The notes under the pieces: model-generated
Database searches by the model: none
Told to the model about the DNA's origin: nothing
The model's input: only the letters and a program-made list of their open reading frames with translations
Shown here: positions 43,715 through 52,949 of the stretch, one piece after another
Position numbering within the stretch: position 1 is the first letter of the stretch
Layout of the letters: each line of letters begins with the position of its first letter
Program-made: the position numbers and the translations under genes
Origin: Campylobacter sp. RM12651
GTDB taxonomy: Bacteria > Campylobacterota > Campylobacteria > Campylobacterales > Campylobacteraceae
Assembly: GCF_022369475.1 (NCBI RefSeq)
Contig: NZ_CP059600.1
Coordinates: 310,001-374,000 of the forward strand
DNA length: 64,000 nt
Direction of reading: 5' to 3'

Positions 43715-44262
43715 TGCAAGAATTTATAGAAAAATTTGTAGAATACGGATATATTTTAGTATTTTTATACTCTTTAGGCGGCGGTATGTTAGCACTGCTT
43801 GCCTTAGGAGTGTTTGCAAGTGCTTATAATGTAAATCCTTATATTAGTATTTTAGTAGCTTTTGTAGGTAATTTTCTAGGCTCATCGGCTTTATTTTATT
43901 TTACTAGAGCTAGTAAAAAAGACTTTCAAAAACATCTTGTAAAGCATAAAAGAAAACTAGCTCTTTTAGTAGTTTTATTTAGAAAAAATGGCTTTATTTT
44001 TACTTTAGTTTGTAAGTTTGTTTATGGGCTTAAAACCTTAGGTCCAATAGCAGCTGAGATTTCAAAATTAAGCTTTTTTAGATTTAGTATTTATAATTTA
44101 ATTTCTTGTTTTGTTTGGGCTGTTGTGGTGTTTTATGCGGCGTTTTATTTAGGAGATAGCTTGGCTAAAACTTTTGATGAATATTCATCTTATATGCCAA
44201 TTATTTTACTTGTTTTATTGATTGTAATTTTCACATATTTAAAAATAAAAGCGAAGAAATGA
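43714..44262 (+). CDS. DedA-family membrane protein
   Basis: A 182-residue protein of the DedA/SNARE-associated family with about four or five hydrophobic segments. FRKNGFIFTLVCKFVYGLKT corresponds to the conserved basic re-entrant motif, and LGSSALFYFTRASKK to the earlier one. Members include flippases that recycle undecaprenyl phosphate or phospholipid; substrate unknown. Overlapping rny (TAATG) and the next gene (ATGA). Confidence 0.85.
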   Translation: MQEFIEKFVEYGYILVFLYSLGGGMLALLALGVFASAYNVNPYISILVAFVGNFLGSSALFYFTRASKKDFQKHLVKHKRKLALLVVLFRKNGFIFTLVCKFVYGLKTLGPIAAEISKLSFFRFSIYNLISCFVWAVVVFYAAFYLGDSLAKTFDEYSSYMPIILLVLLIVIFTYLKIKAKK

Positions 44263-45038
44263 AGAGCAAAAAATTATTAAATATTAGATTTTTTTTAAGA
44301 AAGATAATTCATTTTAAAAATCATAAATTCCTAAATCAAATTCTACTAGATTATCCGAAATTATCTAAGAAATTTAGCGAGAATTTAAAATATCACAATG
44401 ATATGTTATGCAAAAAATACGGGGCTACTAATTTTACTTTTGAATATTCAAATGAATGTTTTAAAAGGGATTTAGAAATTATTACAAATAGATTTTTGGA
44501 TATTTTAAGTAATGATGAGATTATTTTTAACGAATTTGATTTAAAAATTACGCTTAGCTCAAATCCTAAAGTAATTAGCGAAGGACTTTTTACAATTCAT
44601 TTGCATTATAAAAATGAGCTTTTATATTCTTTAAGTTTTGTTTTATTAAATGATGCTTTATTAATCACAGCTTTACAAGGTAATTTAAATACTAAAGATG
44701 AGATAAAAGAATTTACTAAAGTTTATTTTGGCTTAAGACCGCTTAATTTTATTATATTTTTTGCTTTTATTTTTGCTGAGTTTTTAGGTATAAATAAAGT
44801 TTGCGGAGTAAAGGATAGATTTTTAGTATCAAGATTTAAACGCAATAGAAAAAGAGATGGAAGAGTATTTGTAATACCAAATTATGACGAAATATGGCAA
44901 GAAAATACAAAAATTATTAAAGAAGAAAAATCATTTTATGTATTAGAATATTTGCAAAAAGATTTAGAAGAAATACCATCAAAAAAACGCTCAATGTATA
45001 AAAAAAGATTTGAGTTCTTAAAAACGATTAAATTGTAA
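44259..45038 (+). CDS. VirK/YbjX-like (DUF535) protein
   Basis: A 259-residue protein similar to VirK/YbjX: LYSLSFVLLNDALLITALQG and EFTKVYFGLRPLNFIIFFAF occur centrally, and SKKRSMYKKRFEFL closes it. VirK homologues affect outer-membrane integrity and resistance to host peptides in Salmonella and in Campylobacter; the mechanism is unknown. No signal peptide. It overlaps dedA by four bases. Confidence 0.75.
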   Translation: MKSKKLLNIRFFLRKIIHFKNHKFLNQILLDYPKLSKKFSENLKYHNDMLCKKYGATNFTFEYSNECFKRDLEIITNRFLDILSNDEIIFNEFDLKITLSSNPKVISEGLFTIHLHYKNELLYSLSFVLLNDALLITALQGNLNTKDEIKEFTKVYFGLRPLNFIIFFAFIFAEFLGINKVCGVKDRFLVSRFKRNRKRDGRVFVIPNYDEIWQENTKIIKEEKSFYVLEYLQKDLEEIPSKKRSMYKKRFEFLKTIKL

Positions 45039-45073
45039 GCAATAATTATTCCTAACTAGCTAAAATGCTCTTT

Positions 45074-45334
45074 ATGAGAGTAGATAAATTTTTAAATGCA
45101 GTAAATATCACAAAACGCCGTTCAATTTCACTTGATATGTGTAAAAACGGCGTAATTTGTATAAATGGAAATGTTGTTAAACCTAGTAAAGAAGTAAAAG
45201 TTGGCGATATTATAAGTCTAAATCTTTTAAACGAGCAAATTAGATTTAAGGTATTAGCTTTACCTACAACCAAAAATGTAGCTAAAGCAAAATCAAATGA
45301 ATATGTGGAAAAACTAGATGATAATCAAGGCTAA
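45074..45334 (+). CDS. S4-domain RNA-binding protein, RqcP/HslR-like
   Basis: An 86-residue S4 protein: MRVDKFLNAVNITKRRS opens it and GVICINGNVVKPSKEVKVGD is the RNA-binding core. The start and length match Bacillus RqcP, which helps RqcH to translocate alanine tails on stalled 50S subunits, better than they match the longer HslR. The ATG at 45074 fits the family start; an ATG at 45065 would add three residues. No strong ribosome-binding site is visible for either. It overlaps tsaE by 17 bases. Confidence 0.78.
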   Translation: MRVDKFLNAVNITKRRSISLDMCKNGVICINGNVVKPSKEVKVGDIISLNLLNEQIRFKVLALPTTKNVAKAKSNEYVEKLDDNQG

Positions 45335-45716
45335 TTTAGATAATTTAGATTTAGTGGTAAATGAGTTTGGCGATAATGGGATTTATTTATTGCAAGGCGA
45401 TTTAGCTAGTGGCAAGACTACTTTAGTAAATAAAATAGCAAATAAAAAATTAAATCAAAAAGCAATTTCTCCAACTTTTAGTGTATTAAATACTTATAAA
45501 AACGATACTAATACGATTTATCATTATGATATTTATCAAAAAGGAACAAAAGCTTTTATAGAAAATGGTTTGTTTGAGAATTTGTTTAATGATGGTCTTC
45601 ATTTAATTGAATGGGCTGATGATGATTTTATAAAAATATTAGAGCAATTTGCACTTGAATACAAGATTGTAAAAATTAGCGCTAATAATGAAGGTAGGCT
45701 TTATGAGTTTAGTTAA
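45318..45716 (+). CDS. tsaE: tRNA threonylcarbamoyladenosine biosynthesis ATPase TsaE
   Basis: A 132-residue P-loop protein of the t6A pathway. GDLASGKTTLVNKI is Walker A, SPTFSVLNTY the switch region and HLIEWADD the conserved Trp/Glu stretch. It drives turnover of the TsaB-TsaD complex. Overlaps the genes on both sides (17 and 14 bases). Confidence 0.92.
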   Translation: MIIKANLDNLDLVVNEFGDNGIYLLQGDLASGKTTLVNKIANKKLNQKAISPTFSVLNTYKNDTNTIYHYDIYQKGTKAFIENGLFENLFNDGLHLIEWADDDFIKILEQFALEYKIVKISANNEGRLYEFS

Positions 45717-46425
45717 TTTAAAAGCGTGTGGTTTAAAAAAAAGTATAAAAAATATAGAAATTATAAAAAATGTAGATATTAGTATGGATAATTCTCAAAT
45801 AGTAGGATTGTTTGGAAGTAATGGTGCAGGAAAAACTACTACATTTTATATGATTTGCGGACTTGTTAGCCCTAGTGCTGGGGATATTTTTTTAGATGAT
45901 TTAAATATTACTAACGAGCCACTTCATAAACGCGCAATTCTAGGCATTGGTTATTTACCACAAGATTCAAGCGTTTTAAAAGATTTAAGTGTTTGGGAAA
46001 ATATGCAAATTGCAGCAGAGCTTAAAGGGCTTAAAAATATAGATGAATTAATAGAAGAAAAATTAAATCTTTTAAAGATTTATGATAGAAAAGACCGCCT
46101 TGCAAAAAGTCTTAGCGGTGGGGAGCGTCGTAGATTAGAAATAGCTAGAGCTTTAGTTTTAGAGCCTAAGTTTTTATTACTTGATGAGCCTTTTGCTGGG
46201 GTTGATCCAAAAAGTATTAATGATGTTCAAAGCATTATTAAGGATTTAAAAGATTTAAATATAGGCGTATTAATTACTGACCATAATGTCCGTGAGACCC
46301 TTAGGATTTGCGATAAAGCTTATGTTTTAGATAGCGGTAGTATTTTAGCTAGTGGAAGTGCTAAAGAAATTGCAAATAATGAAATAGTAAAAAGCAAATA
46401 TTTAGGTAAAAACTTTTCTTTATAA
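45703..46425 (+). CDS. lptB: LPS export ABC transporter ATPase LptB
   Basis: A 240-residue ATPase powering lipooligosaccharide extraction by LptFG. Walker A GSNGAGKTT, Q-loop YLPQDSSVLKDLSVWENM, signature LSGGERRRLEIARAL and Walker B LLLDEPFAGVDP. The ATG at 45703 is chosen because it fits the family start and AAGG lies upstream. It joins rpoN directly (shared base at 46425), the widespread lptB-rpoN pairing. Confidence 0.95.
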   Translation: MSLVNLKACGLKKSIKNIEIIKNVDISMDNSQIVGLFGSNGAGKTTTFYMICGLVSPSAGDIFLDDLNITNEPLHKRAILGIGYLPQDSSVLKDLSVWENMQIAAELKGLKNIDELIEEKLNLLKIYDRKDRLAKSLSGGERRRLEIARALVLEPKFLLLDEPFAGVDPKSINDVQSIIKDLKDLNIGVLITDHNVRETLRICDKAYVLDSGSILASGSAKEIANNEIVKSKYLGKNFSL

Positions 46426-47651
46426 TGTTAAAAGTCCGTCAGCAAGTAAGCCAAAAGCCAAAATTATCTCAAACCCTTAGAAGCTGGTTGCCACTGCTTC
46501 AAGCTAGTAGTGATGATTTAGAAGATGAAGTAAATAATCTAGCAAAAGATAATCCTTGTATAAAAATTAGCTCAAAAAAAGAAATAAATGATAAAAAATC
46601 TAACAAAAGTATAAGACAATTATATTCTAAAGGTGGTGGTTTGATTGAAGAATTAAATATCGCTAAAAAAAGCATATATGATGATTTAGAATTACAGCTT
46701 AATAAGACTTTATTTCCTACTCAAAAATCTCAAGAAATTGCAAGAATTATTATAAGTTGTCTTGATGAGAATGGATATTTTGTATATGATGAAAATATTT
46801 GTTTAGGATATTTATTAGAAGATATAGAAAAAGTTAGAAAGAGATTTTGCTACCTTGAGCCTTTAGGAGTTGGTGCGATTAATTATATTGAAGCTTTAGA
46901 GTTTTGCTTATTGAATGCGAATTTAGAAAATGAATTATTTTTATTATGTAAAAAGCTTATAAATGATTTAGATAATTTATCAAAATATACTAAAAATCCT
47001 TTATATAAAGACGCAATAAGAATTATAAAAAGCTTTAATCTACCGCCTTTTATTGATGATTTAGAAGATAGCAAAGAGATTATCCCTGATATTTATATCT
47101 TAAATGAGAATGGAAAATTAGAAATAATTATCAATGATGATTATTATCCGCAGATTGAAATTCAAGACTATAAAGAGTTAAAAGAACAAGTAAAAAATGC
47201 TAAAAATTTAGTAGATGCTTTAGAGATGAGAAAGGCGACTTTAAAAAAACTTGCCTTAATGATAGTTGAATATCAATATGATTATTTTTTAGGTGGAGAT
47301 ATTAAGCCATTAAAAATGCAGGATTTAGCAACCGAACTTGATAGAAATACTAGCACAATTAGCCGCGCAATAGCTAATAAATACATTAGCTCAAATCGTG
47401 GGATAATAGCTATTAAAGACTTTTTTGCAGCAGAATTAAACGATGGCACAAGTAATAAAACCATCAAAGAATTTGTAAGTGAATTAATCAAAAATGAAAA
47501 TCACTTAAAACCTTTAAGCGATCAATTAATTTTAGAAAAAATAGAAAAAGAATTTAATGTAAAAATAGTAAGAAGAACTATCACAAAATATAGAAAATTA
47601 CTAGATATTCCAAGCTCAAGCGAGAGAAAAAAATTATATTCATTAAGGTAG
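46425..47651 (+). CDS. rpoN: RNA polymerase sigma-54 factor
   Basis: A 408-residue sigma-54. Region I begins LKVRQQVSQKPKLSQTLRSW, the core-binding domain is central, a helix-turn-helix lies near residue 300 (MQDLATELDRNTSTISRAIA) and the RpoN box VRRTITKYR is near the C-terminus. In Campylobacter it transcribes hook-basal-body flagellar genes under FlgSR. No sigma-54 promoter was recognised in this window. Confidence 0.95.
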   Translation: MLKVRQQVSQKPKLSQTLRSWLPLLQASSDDLEDEVNNLAKDNPCIKISSKKEINDKKSNKSIRQLYSKGGGLIEELNIAKKSIYDDLELQLNKTLFPTQKSQEIARIIISCLDENGYFVYDENICLGYLLEDIEKVRKRFCYLEPLGVGAINYIEALEFCLLNANLENELFLLCKKLINDLDNLSKYTKNPLYKDAIRIIKSFNLPPFIDDLEDSKEIIPDIYILNENGKLEIIINDDYYPQIEIQDYKELKEQVKNAKNLVDALEMRKATLKKLALMIVEYQYDYFLGGDIKPLKMQDLATELDRNTSTISRAIANKYISSNRGIIAIKDFFAAELNDGTSNKTIKEFVSELIKNENHLKPLSDQLILEKIEKEFNVKIVRRTITKYRKLLDIPSSSERKKLYSLR

Positions 47652-47655
47652 AAAA

Positions 47656-48270
47656 ATGACTTATTTAGAACTAAAAGAAAAATATAAAGATATAAGAATT
47701 ATAGCGGTTAGTAAATATACAACAGATGAGAAAATAATGGCTTTACATAAATTAGGACAAATTGAATTTGGCGAAAACAAAGTGCAAGATTTAGCTAGAA
47801 AAAAAGCTGAATTATCAAGTGATATTAACTGGCATTTCATAGGAAATTTGCAAAAAAACAAAGCTAATTTACTTATAAAAACAAAGCCTGTTATGTGGCA
47901 AAGCTGTACTAACTTAGAACTTGCAAAATATGTTGATGCTAGACTTGATTATGAGCTAGATACTTTGCTTGAGATAAATGTGGCTAACGAAGATAGCAAG
48001 GCTGGTATTAATCCAAGTAAAGCGATTGATGAGTATTTAGCGATTAAACAAAATTGTAAATTCATAAAACCTGTAGGAGTTATGTGTATAGGTGCTATGA
48101 GCGATGATATTAAGCAAATTATTAAGAGTTTTGATTTGTGTTATAAGATTTATGATGAGCTTAAAAAAGATGGAGCTAGGATTTGCTCTATGGGTATGAG
48201 TAGTGATTATGAAATAGCTATTAAAAGTGGAGCAAATATGATACGCTTAGGCAGTGTGCTATTTAATTAA
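47656..48270 (+). CDS. YggS/PLPBP-family pyridoxal phosphate homeostasis protein
   Basis: A 204-residue alanine-racemase-N-fold protein. The PLP lysine is in IIAVSKYTT, with IEFGENKVQD, NWHFIGNLQKNK, INVANEDSKAGI and CSMGMSSDYEIAI as family markers. It buffers PLP and amino-acid metabolism. It starts five bases after rpoN. Confidence 0.92.
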   Translation: MTYLELKEKYKDIRIIAVSKYTTDEKIMALHKLGQIEFGENKVQDLARKKAELSSDINWHFIGNLQKNKANLLIKTKPVMWQSCTNLELAKYVDARLDYELDTLLEINVANEDSKAGINPSKAIDEYLAIKQNCKFIKPVGVMCIGAMSDDIKQIIKSFDLCYKIYDELKKDGARICSMGMSSDYEIAIKSGANMIRLGSVLFN

Positions 48271-48592
48271 TAAAATAAATTTTCATTTTATAAGATAAGT
48301 TTTTATAGTTGTAGTTATCTTAATTTTTATATAAAATATTATTAAATAATAAGAGCTATTTTAAGATATTATTTTTTAGTTTTATATAAAGTTTTGATTT
48401 TAAATTCCAAAATCTTTAATATCGTAAATATTGTTTATTACAAATACAAAATAAAATATATATAAGTTCTAAAATATCTTTATATTTAAAATATTGAAAT
48501 TAACAATATAATACCAATTTGCCTTTTATTTTAAAGTATTATCTCCTATTTTAAATTCTTAAAATGTATTGAATTTAAAATAGGAATTGAGT
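48271..48592. other. 322-base AT-rich intergenic region between convergent genes
   Basis: No open frame of note, tRNA or promoter pointing at a gene. The only structured part is the inverted repeat at 48545-48584. The rest is A/T-rich DNA with scattered TATAAT-like words that cannot be told from background. Confidence 0.6.
48545..48584. terminator. Hairpin terminator downstream of galE
   Basis: CCTATTTTAAATTC and its exact complement (14 pairs) around 12 bases, eight bases beyond the galE stop. It contains the shared word TTTTAAATTCTTAAAA (48549-48564). Confidence 0.65.
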
Positions 48593-49579
48593 TTATATTT
48601 TTAACTCCCATTCATAAGCGCTTTTGCAAATTAATTCAAGGTTGTCGTTACTATATTTCCAGTCTGTTAAAGAAGTTATTTTTTTATTAGATGCTACAAG
48701 TGAGCTAGGATCTCCTGTGCGTCTATCTGCCATTTCTACTTTAAAATCATTACCACTGATTTTTTTCATAATATCAATTACTTCTTTTACGCTAGTTCCT
48801 TTTGAGTACCCAACATTAAAGGCTTGACTTGTTTTTTGGTTTTTTAAATATTTTAATGCTTCAATATGTGCGATAGCCAAGTCATCAACGTGTATATAAT
48901 CCCTTACGCAAGTTCCATCAGGGGTATTATAATCATTACCATATAAATACATTTTATCTCTTTTATTAGCAGCACATTCAGCAGCTATTTTTATAAGTAA
49001 GCTAGATTTACTAAATTGACCTAAAGGTGCAATTAGGCTTGCTCCTGCAACATTAAAGTATCTTAATGCTATGAAATTAAATTCTTTCTTAGCATTTGAT
49101 AAATCATTTAATATATATTCGCCTATTAGTTTTGTTAAACCATAAGGATTTATAGGATTTTTTGGAGTATCTTCTGTGATTAATTCATTAGTTTTTGGTT
49201 CTCCATAAGTTGCAGCAGAACTTGAGAAAATAAAATTATTAATATCGTATTTTTCACAAATTTTTAATAAATTAATCATATTTGATACATTATTATCATG
49301 ATATTTTAATGGATTTTGCGTGCTTTCAAATACGCTAGTATTAGCTGCAAAATGCACTACACAATCTATTTTATTATTGGTTACTATTTGTTCTATTAGT
49401 TCTAAATTTCCAAAATTTCCTTCGTAGAATTTAAAATTATCAAATTTATTTAACACTTCTAAAGCCCTTGCATTTCCAGTGCTAATATTATCAATACCTA
49501 TAACTTTATAATTATTCTTTAAAAAATGATAACTTGTAATTGAGCCAATATAACCTGCTGCGCCTGTAATTAAAATCAT
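48593..49579 (-). CDS. galE: UDP-glucose/UDP-GlcNAc 4-epimerase
   Basis: A 328-residue short-chain dehydrogenase-type epimerase. NAD-binding [22 protein letters not shown], catalytic [10 protein letters not shown] and YGLTK, and [14 protein letters not shown] are present. It resembles C. jejuni Gne, which makes UDP-Gal and UDP-GalNAc for lipooligosaccharide, capsule and N-glycan. It overlaps truD by four bases; no glycan locus is adjacent. Confidence 0.92.
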   Translation of the reverse strand: MILITGAAGYIGSITSYHFLKNNYKVIGIDNISTGNARALEVLNKFDNFKFYEGNFGNLELIEQIVTNNKIDCVVHFAANTSVFESTQNPLKYHDNNVSNMINLLKICEKYDINNFIFSSSAATYGEPKTNELITEDTPKNPINPYGLTKLIGEYILNDLSNAKKEFNFIALRYFNVAGASLIAPLGQFSKSSLLIKIAAECAANKRDKMYLYGNDYNTPDGTCVRDYIHVDDLAIAHIEALKYLKNQKTSQAFNVGYSKGTSVKEVIDIMKKISGNDFKVEMADRRTGDPSSLVASNKKITSLTDWKYSNDNLELICKSAYEWELKI

Positions 49580-50661
49580 TCTTCGTTCCTTTCTAAATGT
49601 ATTATTTCATCAAGCACGACTGTTGCGTATGAGCCTTTTTGTAGGCTAAATTCAAGGCTAAGTTGTGCTAATTCTTCATTATAGTTAATTTTTTCATCAT
49701 TTGTGTAAGTCCATAAATATCTTCTTGAACCATTTTGAGTTTTTAATAAATCAAAATAATCCTTATATATGCTATTTTCAATTTCACCTAAAAAACCTTC
49801 ATTTAATTTAGGCTTATTTCCTAGTATCAATCCAGAAGGGCTAATATCCCTTGCTAAAAATCTTTTTAAACCATCTTCTAAATTCTCATTAAATACCTTG
49901 CCGTAAGGATAATGCTCATATATTTCATTATCAAATAATTTAAAAAATTGTTCTTGTTTTTTTAGATTTTCAACTAAAGTTTTATCCTTATAAAGTGCTA
50001 ATAATTCTTGTTTAGAAAAATCATTGCTAAATCTTGAAATTTCTATTCTTTTTGATAAATATGTGTTGAATAATTCGCTTTGAAATGCAGAAATTAAAAA
50101 GTTATTTAATTTATTATTTTTAAATTTTAATTCGTTTTTTAATATTTCTAAGCCTGTTTTTGCATTATCATTATCTTTGCCAAAACGCTGATAGCCATAA
50201 TAATTAGGAAAGCCATTTTCTTTAATATTTGTAAAAATTTGCTCAATCTTTAAGGCGTCAATTTTATTAACTTTTTTTAATCTTATAAAAAATGAATTAC
50301 CTTTTAAATGTCCGATTTTTAATTTATTATTGTGTAAAAAAGTATCAATAATTTTACATTTTTCATGAGAAAATTTAGCTAATTCTTTCTCGTATTTTTT
50401 AGGCATTGAAATGTATTGAAATGTAAGTCCTTGCTTGTCTTTAAGACCTGCGTAACCAAAATCTTTTGCTTTAATTCCTGTTGCTGCACTTAAATCTTTT
50501 AAAAGTTCATTTGTGCTTAAATCTTTCTTTTGTATATGTAAAATCAAATGCTCTCCAGAGCCACTAAATTCGTATAATGGTATTTCACGCACTACGAAAT
50601 CGCTAGAATTTTTTGAAAAATAAACATTGATTTTTGAATGAGTGTTTGCTCTTAAATACAT
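49576..50661 (-). CDS. truD: tRNA pseudouridine(13) synthase
   Basis: A 361-residue Tru[20 protein letters not shown] holds the catalytic Asp of the family, and [20 protein letters not shown] the conserved core with a TRUD insertion after it. It makes pseudouridine 13 in tRNA-Glu. Divergent from the gene at 50726 across 64 bases. Confidence 0.92.
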   Translation of the reverse strand: MYLRANTHSKINVYFSKNSSDFVVREIPLYEFSGSGEHLILHIQKKDLSTNELLKDLSAATGIKAKDFGYAGLKDKQGLTFQYISMPKKYEKELAKFSHEKCKIIDTFLHNNKLKIGHLKGNSFFIRLKKVNKIDALKIEQIFTNIKENGFPNYYGYQRFGKDNDNAKTGLEILKNELKFKNNKLNNFLISAFQSELFNTYLSKRIEISRFSNDFSKQELLALYKDKTLVENLKKQEQFFKLFDNEIYEHYPYGKVFNENLEDGLKRFLARDISPSGLILGNKPKLNEGFLGEIENSIYKDYFDLLKTQNGSRRYLWTYTNDEKINYNEELAQLSLEFSLQKGSYATVVLDEIIHLERNEE

Positions 50662-50725
50662 ATTAAATCCTTTTAATAATTTATAACATTTTTTTGATAT
50701 AAATTAGTAAAAAAGGAATTTTGTT

Positions 50726-51352
50726 ATGAGAAGTTTTATTTTAAGAGTATTTAGATTTGATGCTAGTAGAGATTATGAGTTTTACTATAAGCCATATGAG
50801 ATTAATTTAAAAGACATTAACGATAGTTCTACACTTTACGATGTTTTAGGGTTAGTAAAACAACAAGATAGATATTTTAATATGCCAGATTGTAATGAAT
50901 TTGTAAGGATTGAAAATAAAGTTTTATCACTTAATACAAACATAAATGAACTTATTAAAAAATTTGGAAATGATTTTTGTGTAAGTGCAATTGATTTAAA
51001 AAGAGCAAAGCTTGATTTAATGTGTGATGATAGTGATTTTATAAAAGTTTTTGATTATTTTAAAAATATTTGCAATGCAGATGATTATAAAGATTATTTA
51101 ACTTATAAATTTTTATATTATGCAAGTGATATTCGTGAATATAATGATGAATTTTTAGGTGATAGTGCGTTTGTGTTTGCAAATAAATTATTAGAAAAAT
51201 ATCCTAATAAAAGAAAAGATATTTTAGATATTGTTTTTGATAAGGAAAAAGGAATTGAGTATAGTGTAAGCTTAAAACCATTTTTATATAGTGATTATGA
51301 AAAATATGAAGAAATTAAAAATTCTTTAAAACATCAAAAGGAGATTAGATGA
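50726..51352 (+). CDS. Hypothetical protein with FrdB-like ferredoxin N-domain lacking cluster cysteines
   Basis: A 208-residue soluble protein. Residues 1-75 (SFILRVFRFDASRDYEFYYK to RIENKVLSLNTNINELI) follow the layout of the N-terminal 2Fe-2S domain of fumarate reductase B subunits, but the cysteines that would bind a cluster are absent. I believe such proteins are labelled DUF5644 in Campylobacterota. The rest is helical and unrecognised. It overlaps the next gene by four bases and heads a four-gene unit ending in rsmD. Confidence 0.65.
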   Translation: MRSFILRVFRFDASRDYEFYYKPYEINLKDINDSSTLYDVLGLVKQQDRYFNMPDCNEFVRIENKVLSLNTNINELIKKFGNDFCVSAIDLKRAKLDLMCDDSDFIKVFDYFKNICNADDYKDYLTYKFLYYASDIREYNDEFLGDSAFVFANKLLEKYPNKRKDILDIVFDKEKGIEYSVSLKPFLYSDYEKYEEIKNSLKHQKEIR

Positions 51353-51984
51353 TAACTTTAATAAATGATGATTTTAATTTTTCTAATTTATTAAAAGGTG
51401 ATTATAGAAAAACCTATGTAAAAACACCTAGTTTTATGAGTGAATATAAAGCAGATGAATATAAAAAAGAATTTGATTCTTGTTTAGGAGAGATGAATTT
51501 AATCTGCGATACTAGTATTTTAGATTATGCAAAGAAAAATTATAAAAATGCTTCATGTGTTATTCAAGATTTACAAAATATAGAAATTAAAAACGATTTT
51601 AATGGTTTTAATGTAGCTGTTTATCGTGGTTTTACCATTGATTTATTTTTACATTTTTTAAAAAAGACTAAGGCAAAATTAATAAATTATGAAACTCAAG
51701 AATTTGAAAATGGTTTTAGATTTTTAGAATTTGATAAGCAAATAGCTTATAAAAAAGCAGCTAAGATAGTTTTAGATGCTTATGATAGCGGTGCTGATTT
51801 TTTAGTAGTTGGCGATAGTTTAAGCTTTAAAATGTTTGATACTTTAAGTGGCGAATTACAAAAAGTATCTAATAGAGATTTTAGTGATTTTTATATTTTA
51901 CATATGGCTGAGTTTATAAGTTTAGCTAATGGTAATATTCCAGCTAGTCTTAAAGACCATAAATTAAAGGTTAGTTTGGTATGA
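51349..51984 (+). CDS. Hypothetical protein with HdrB/CCG-like C-domain lacking cysteines
   Basis: A 211-residue protein. Its C-terminal half (AAKIVLDAYDSGADFLVVGD, then ILHMAEFISLANG) resembles the second CCG domain of heterodisulfide-reductase B and methylmenaquinol:fumarate reductase E subunits, but the CCG cysteines are missing (VVGDSLSF where Cys-containing sequence is usual). It is tied by overlaps to the FrdB-like gene before it and to the small gene after it. A structural rather than redox role is likely if the homology is right. Confidence 0.6.
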   Translation: MITLINDDFNFSNLLKGDYRKTYVKTPSFMSEYKADEYKKEFDSCLGEMNLICDTSILDYAKKNYKNASCVIQDLQNIEIKNDFNGFNVAVYRGFTIDLFLHFLKKTKAKLINYETQEFENGFRFLEFDKQIAYKKAAKIVLDAYDSGADFLVVGDSLSFKMFDTLSGELQKVSNRDFSDFYILHMAEFISLANGNIPASLKDHKLKVSLV

Positions 51985-52307
51985 AAATAGCCATTGCGTG
52001 CAAAGATATTTTATTAGAAAAGACTTTAATATTATTTTTACAAGATTATTTAGCAAATAAAAAAGATTGCGATTTTTTAATCACTGATGAAAAATTAATG
52101 CACGCAAAAAAACCACAATTTATAATAGGTTTTAATAATGCACATTTAAAATTGCCTTTTAGTAAAGAGCAATTAATTGATGCTTTATATGAGTTTTCAA
52201 GCACAATAAATCAAGATGATAATAAGGTTTTAAGTTTTGAAGAAAAACTTGATAAATTACTTAATAAATTTAAATATGATTTACTTCAATTAATGTATGA
52301 AAAATAA
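51981..52307 (+). CDS. Hypothetical 108-residue protein
   Basis: A short protein with alternating beta/alpha pattern at the start (MKIAIACKDILLEKTLILFL) and FIIGF later, loosely like a small receiver or Rossmann half, followed by a lysine-rich helical tail. No motif recognised. Overlaps by four bases with the gene before and by 11 bases with rsmD, so it is a genuine member of the unit. Confidence 0.6.
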   Translation: MKIAIACKDILLEKTLILFLQDYLANKKDCDFLITDEKLMHAKKPQFIIGFNNAHLKLPFSKEQLIDALYEFSSTINQDDNKVLSFEEKLDKLLNKFKYDLLQLMYEK

Positions 52308-52851
52308 TGTTTTAAGAGTTCAGAGCGGTTTTTTAAAAGGTAAAATTTTAGAAAATCCATCAAAAGATACCACAAGAGCTACAAAAAGTATAGTTAAGTC
52401 TTGTGTTTTTAATGTTTTAAGAGATGAATTAAGGGAATATGTTTTTATAGAAGCATTTGGCGGTAGTGCTAGTATGGCGATTGAGGCTATAAGTAATTAT
52501 GCTAAAAAGGCATTTGCTATTGAGATTGATAAATTAGCGTATAAAAGTGCTTTAAAAAATACAAAAGATTTAAATATAGAAGTTTTAAATGACGATACTT
52601 TTAAAGCTTTACCTAATATTATTGCCAAATTACAAAATGAAAAAACTATTCTTTATTTAGACCCGCCATTTGATATTAGAGATGGTTTTAGTGATGTATA
52701 TTTGAAAATCAAGAATTTGTATGAGAATTTAGATTGTGATATTGTCATTATAGAGCATTCTAGCAAGGTTGAATTTGCATCTTTAAAATATACCTTATTT
52801 AAGGTAAAAAAATTCGGCAACACAACTCTTAGTTTTTTTACTAGGTCTTAA
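52297..52851 (+). CDS. rsmD: 16S rRNA (guanine966-N2)-methyltransferase
   Basis: A 184-residue Rossmann-fold methyltransferase. RVQSGFLKGKILENP opens it, TRATKSIVKSCVFNVL matches the RsmD region, EAFGGSASMAIEAIS is the SAM motif and LYLDPPFD the catalytic motif IV. It ends the four-gene unit begun at 50726. Confidence 0.9.
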   Translation: MKNNVLRVQSGFLKGKILENPSKDTTRATKSIVKSCVFNVLRDELREYVFIEAFGGSASMAIEAISNYAKKAFAIEIDKLAYKSALKNTKDLNIEVLNDDTFKALPNIIAKLQNEKTILYLDPPFDIRDGFSDVYLKIKNLYENLDCDIVIIEHSSKVEFASLKYTLFKVKKFGNTTLSFFTRS

Positions 52852-52949
52852 TTTATTTACTTTAGCTTAATAGAATATAGAGCATAATTTTTTTAGTAGG
52901 GATACGCAAGCCGAAAGGAAAATTATATATATTTTTATTAGGAGATTTT

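Noticed and set aside
52896-52923. atpE leader with ACGCAAGCCGAAAGG, faintly like part of a c-di-GMP-I riboswitch
   Set aside because: Only one short block resembles the aptamer; the GCAAACC block and receptor helix are absent, and the CCGAAAGG hairpin is too small to claim an RNA class.
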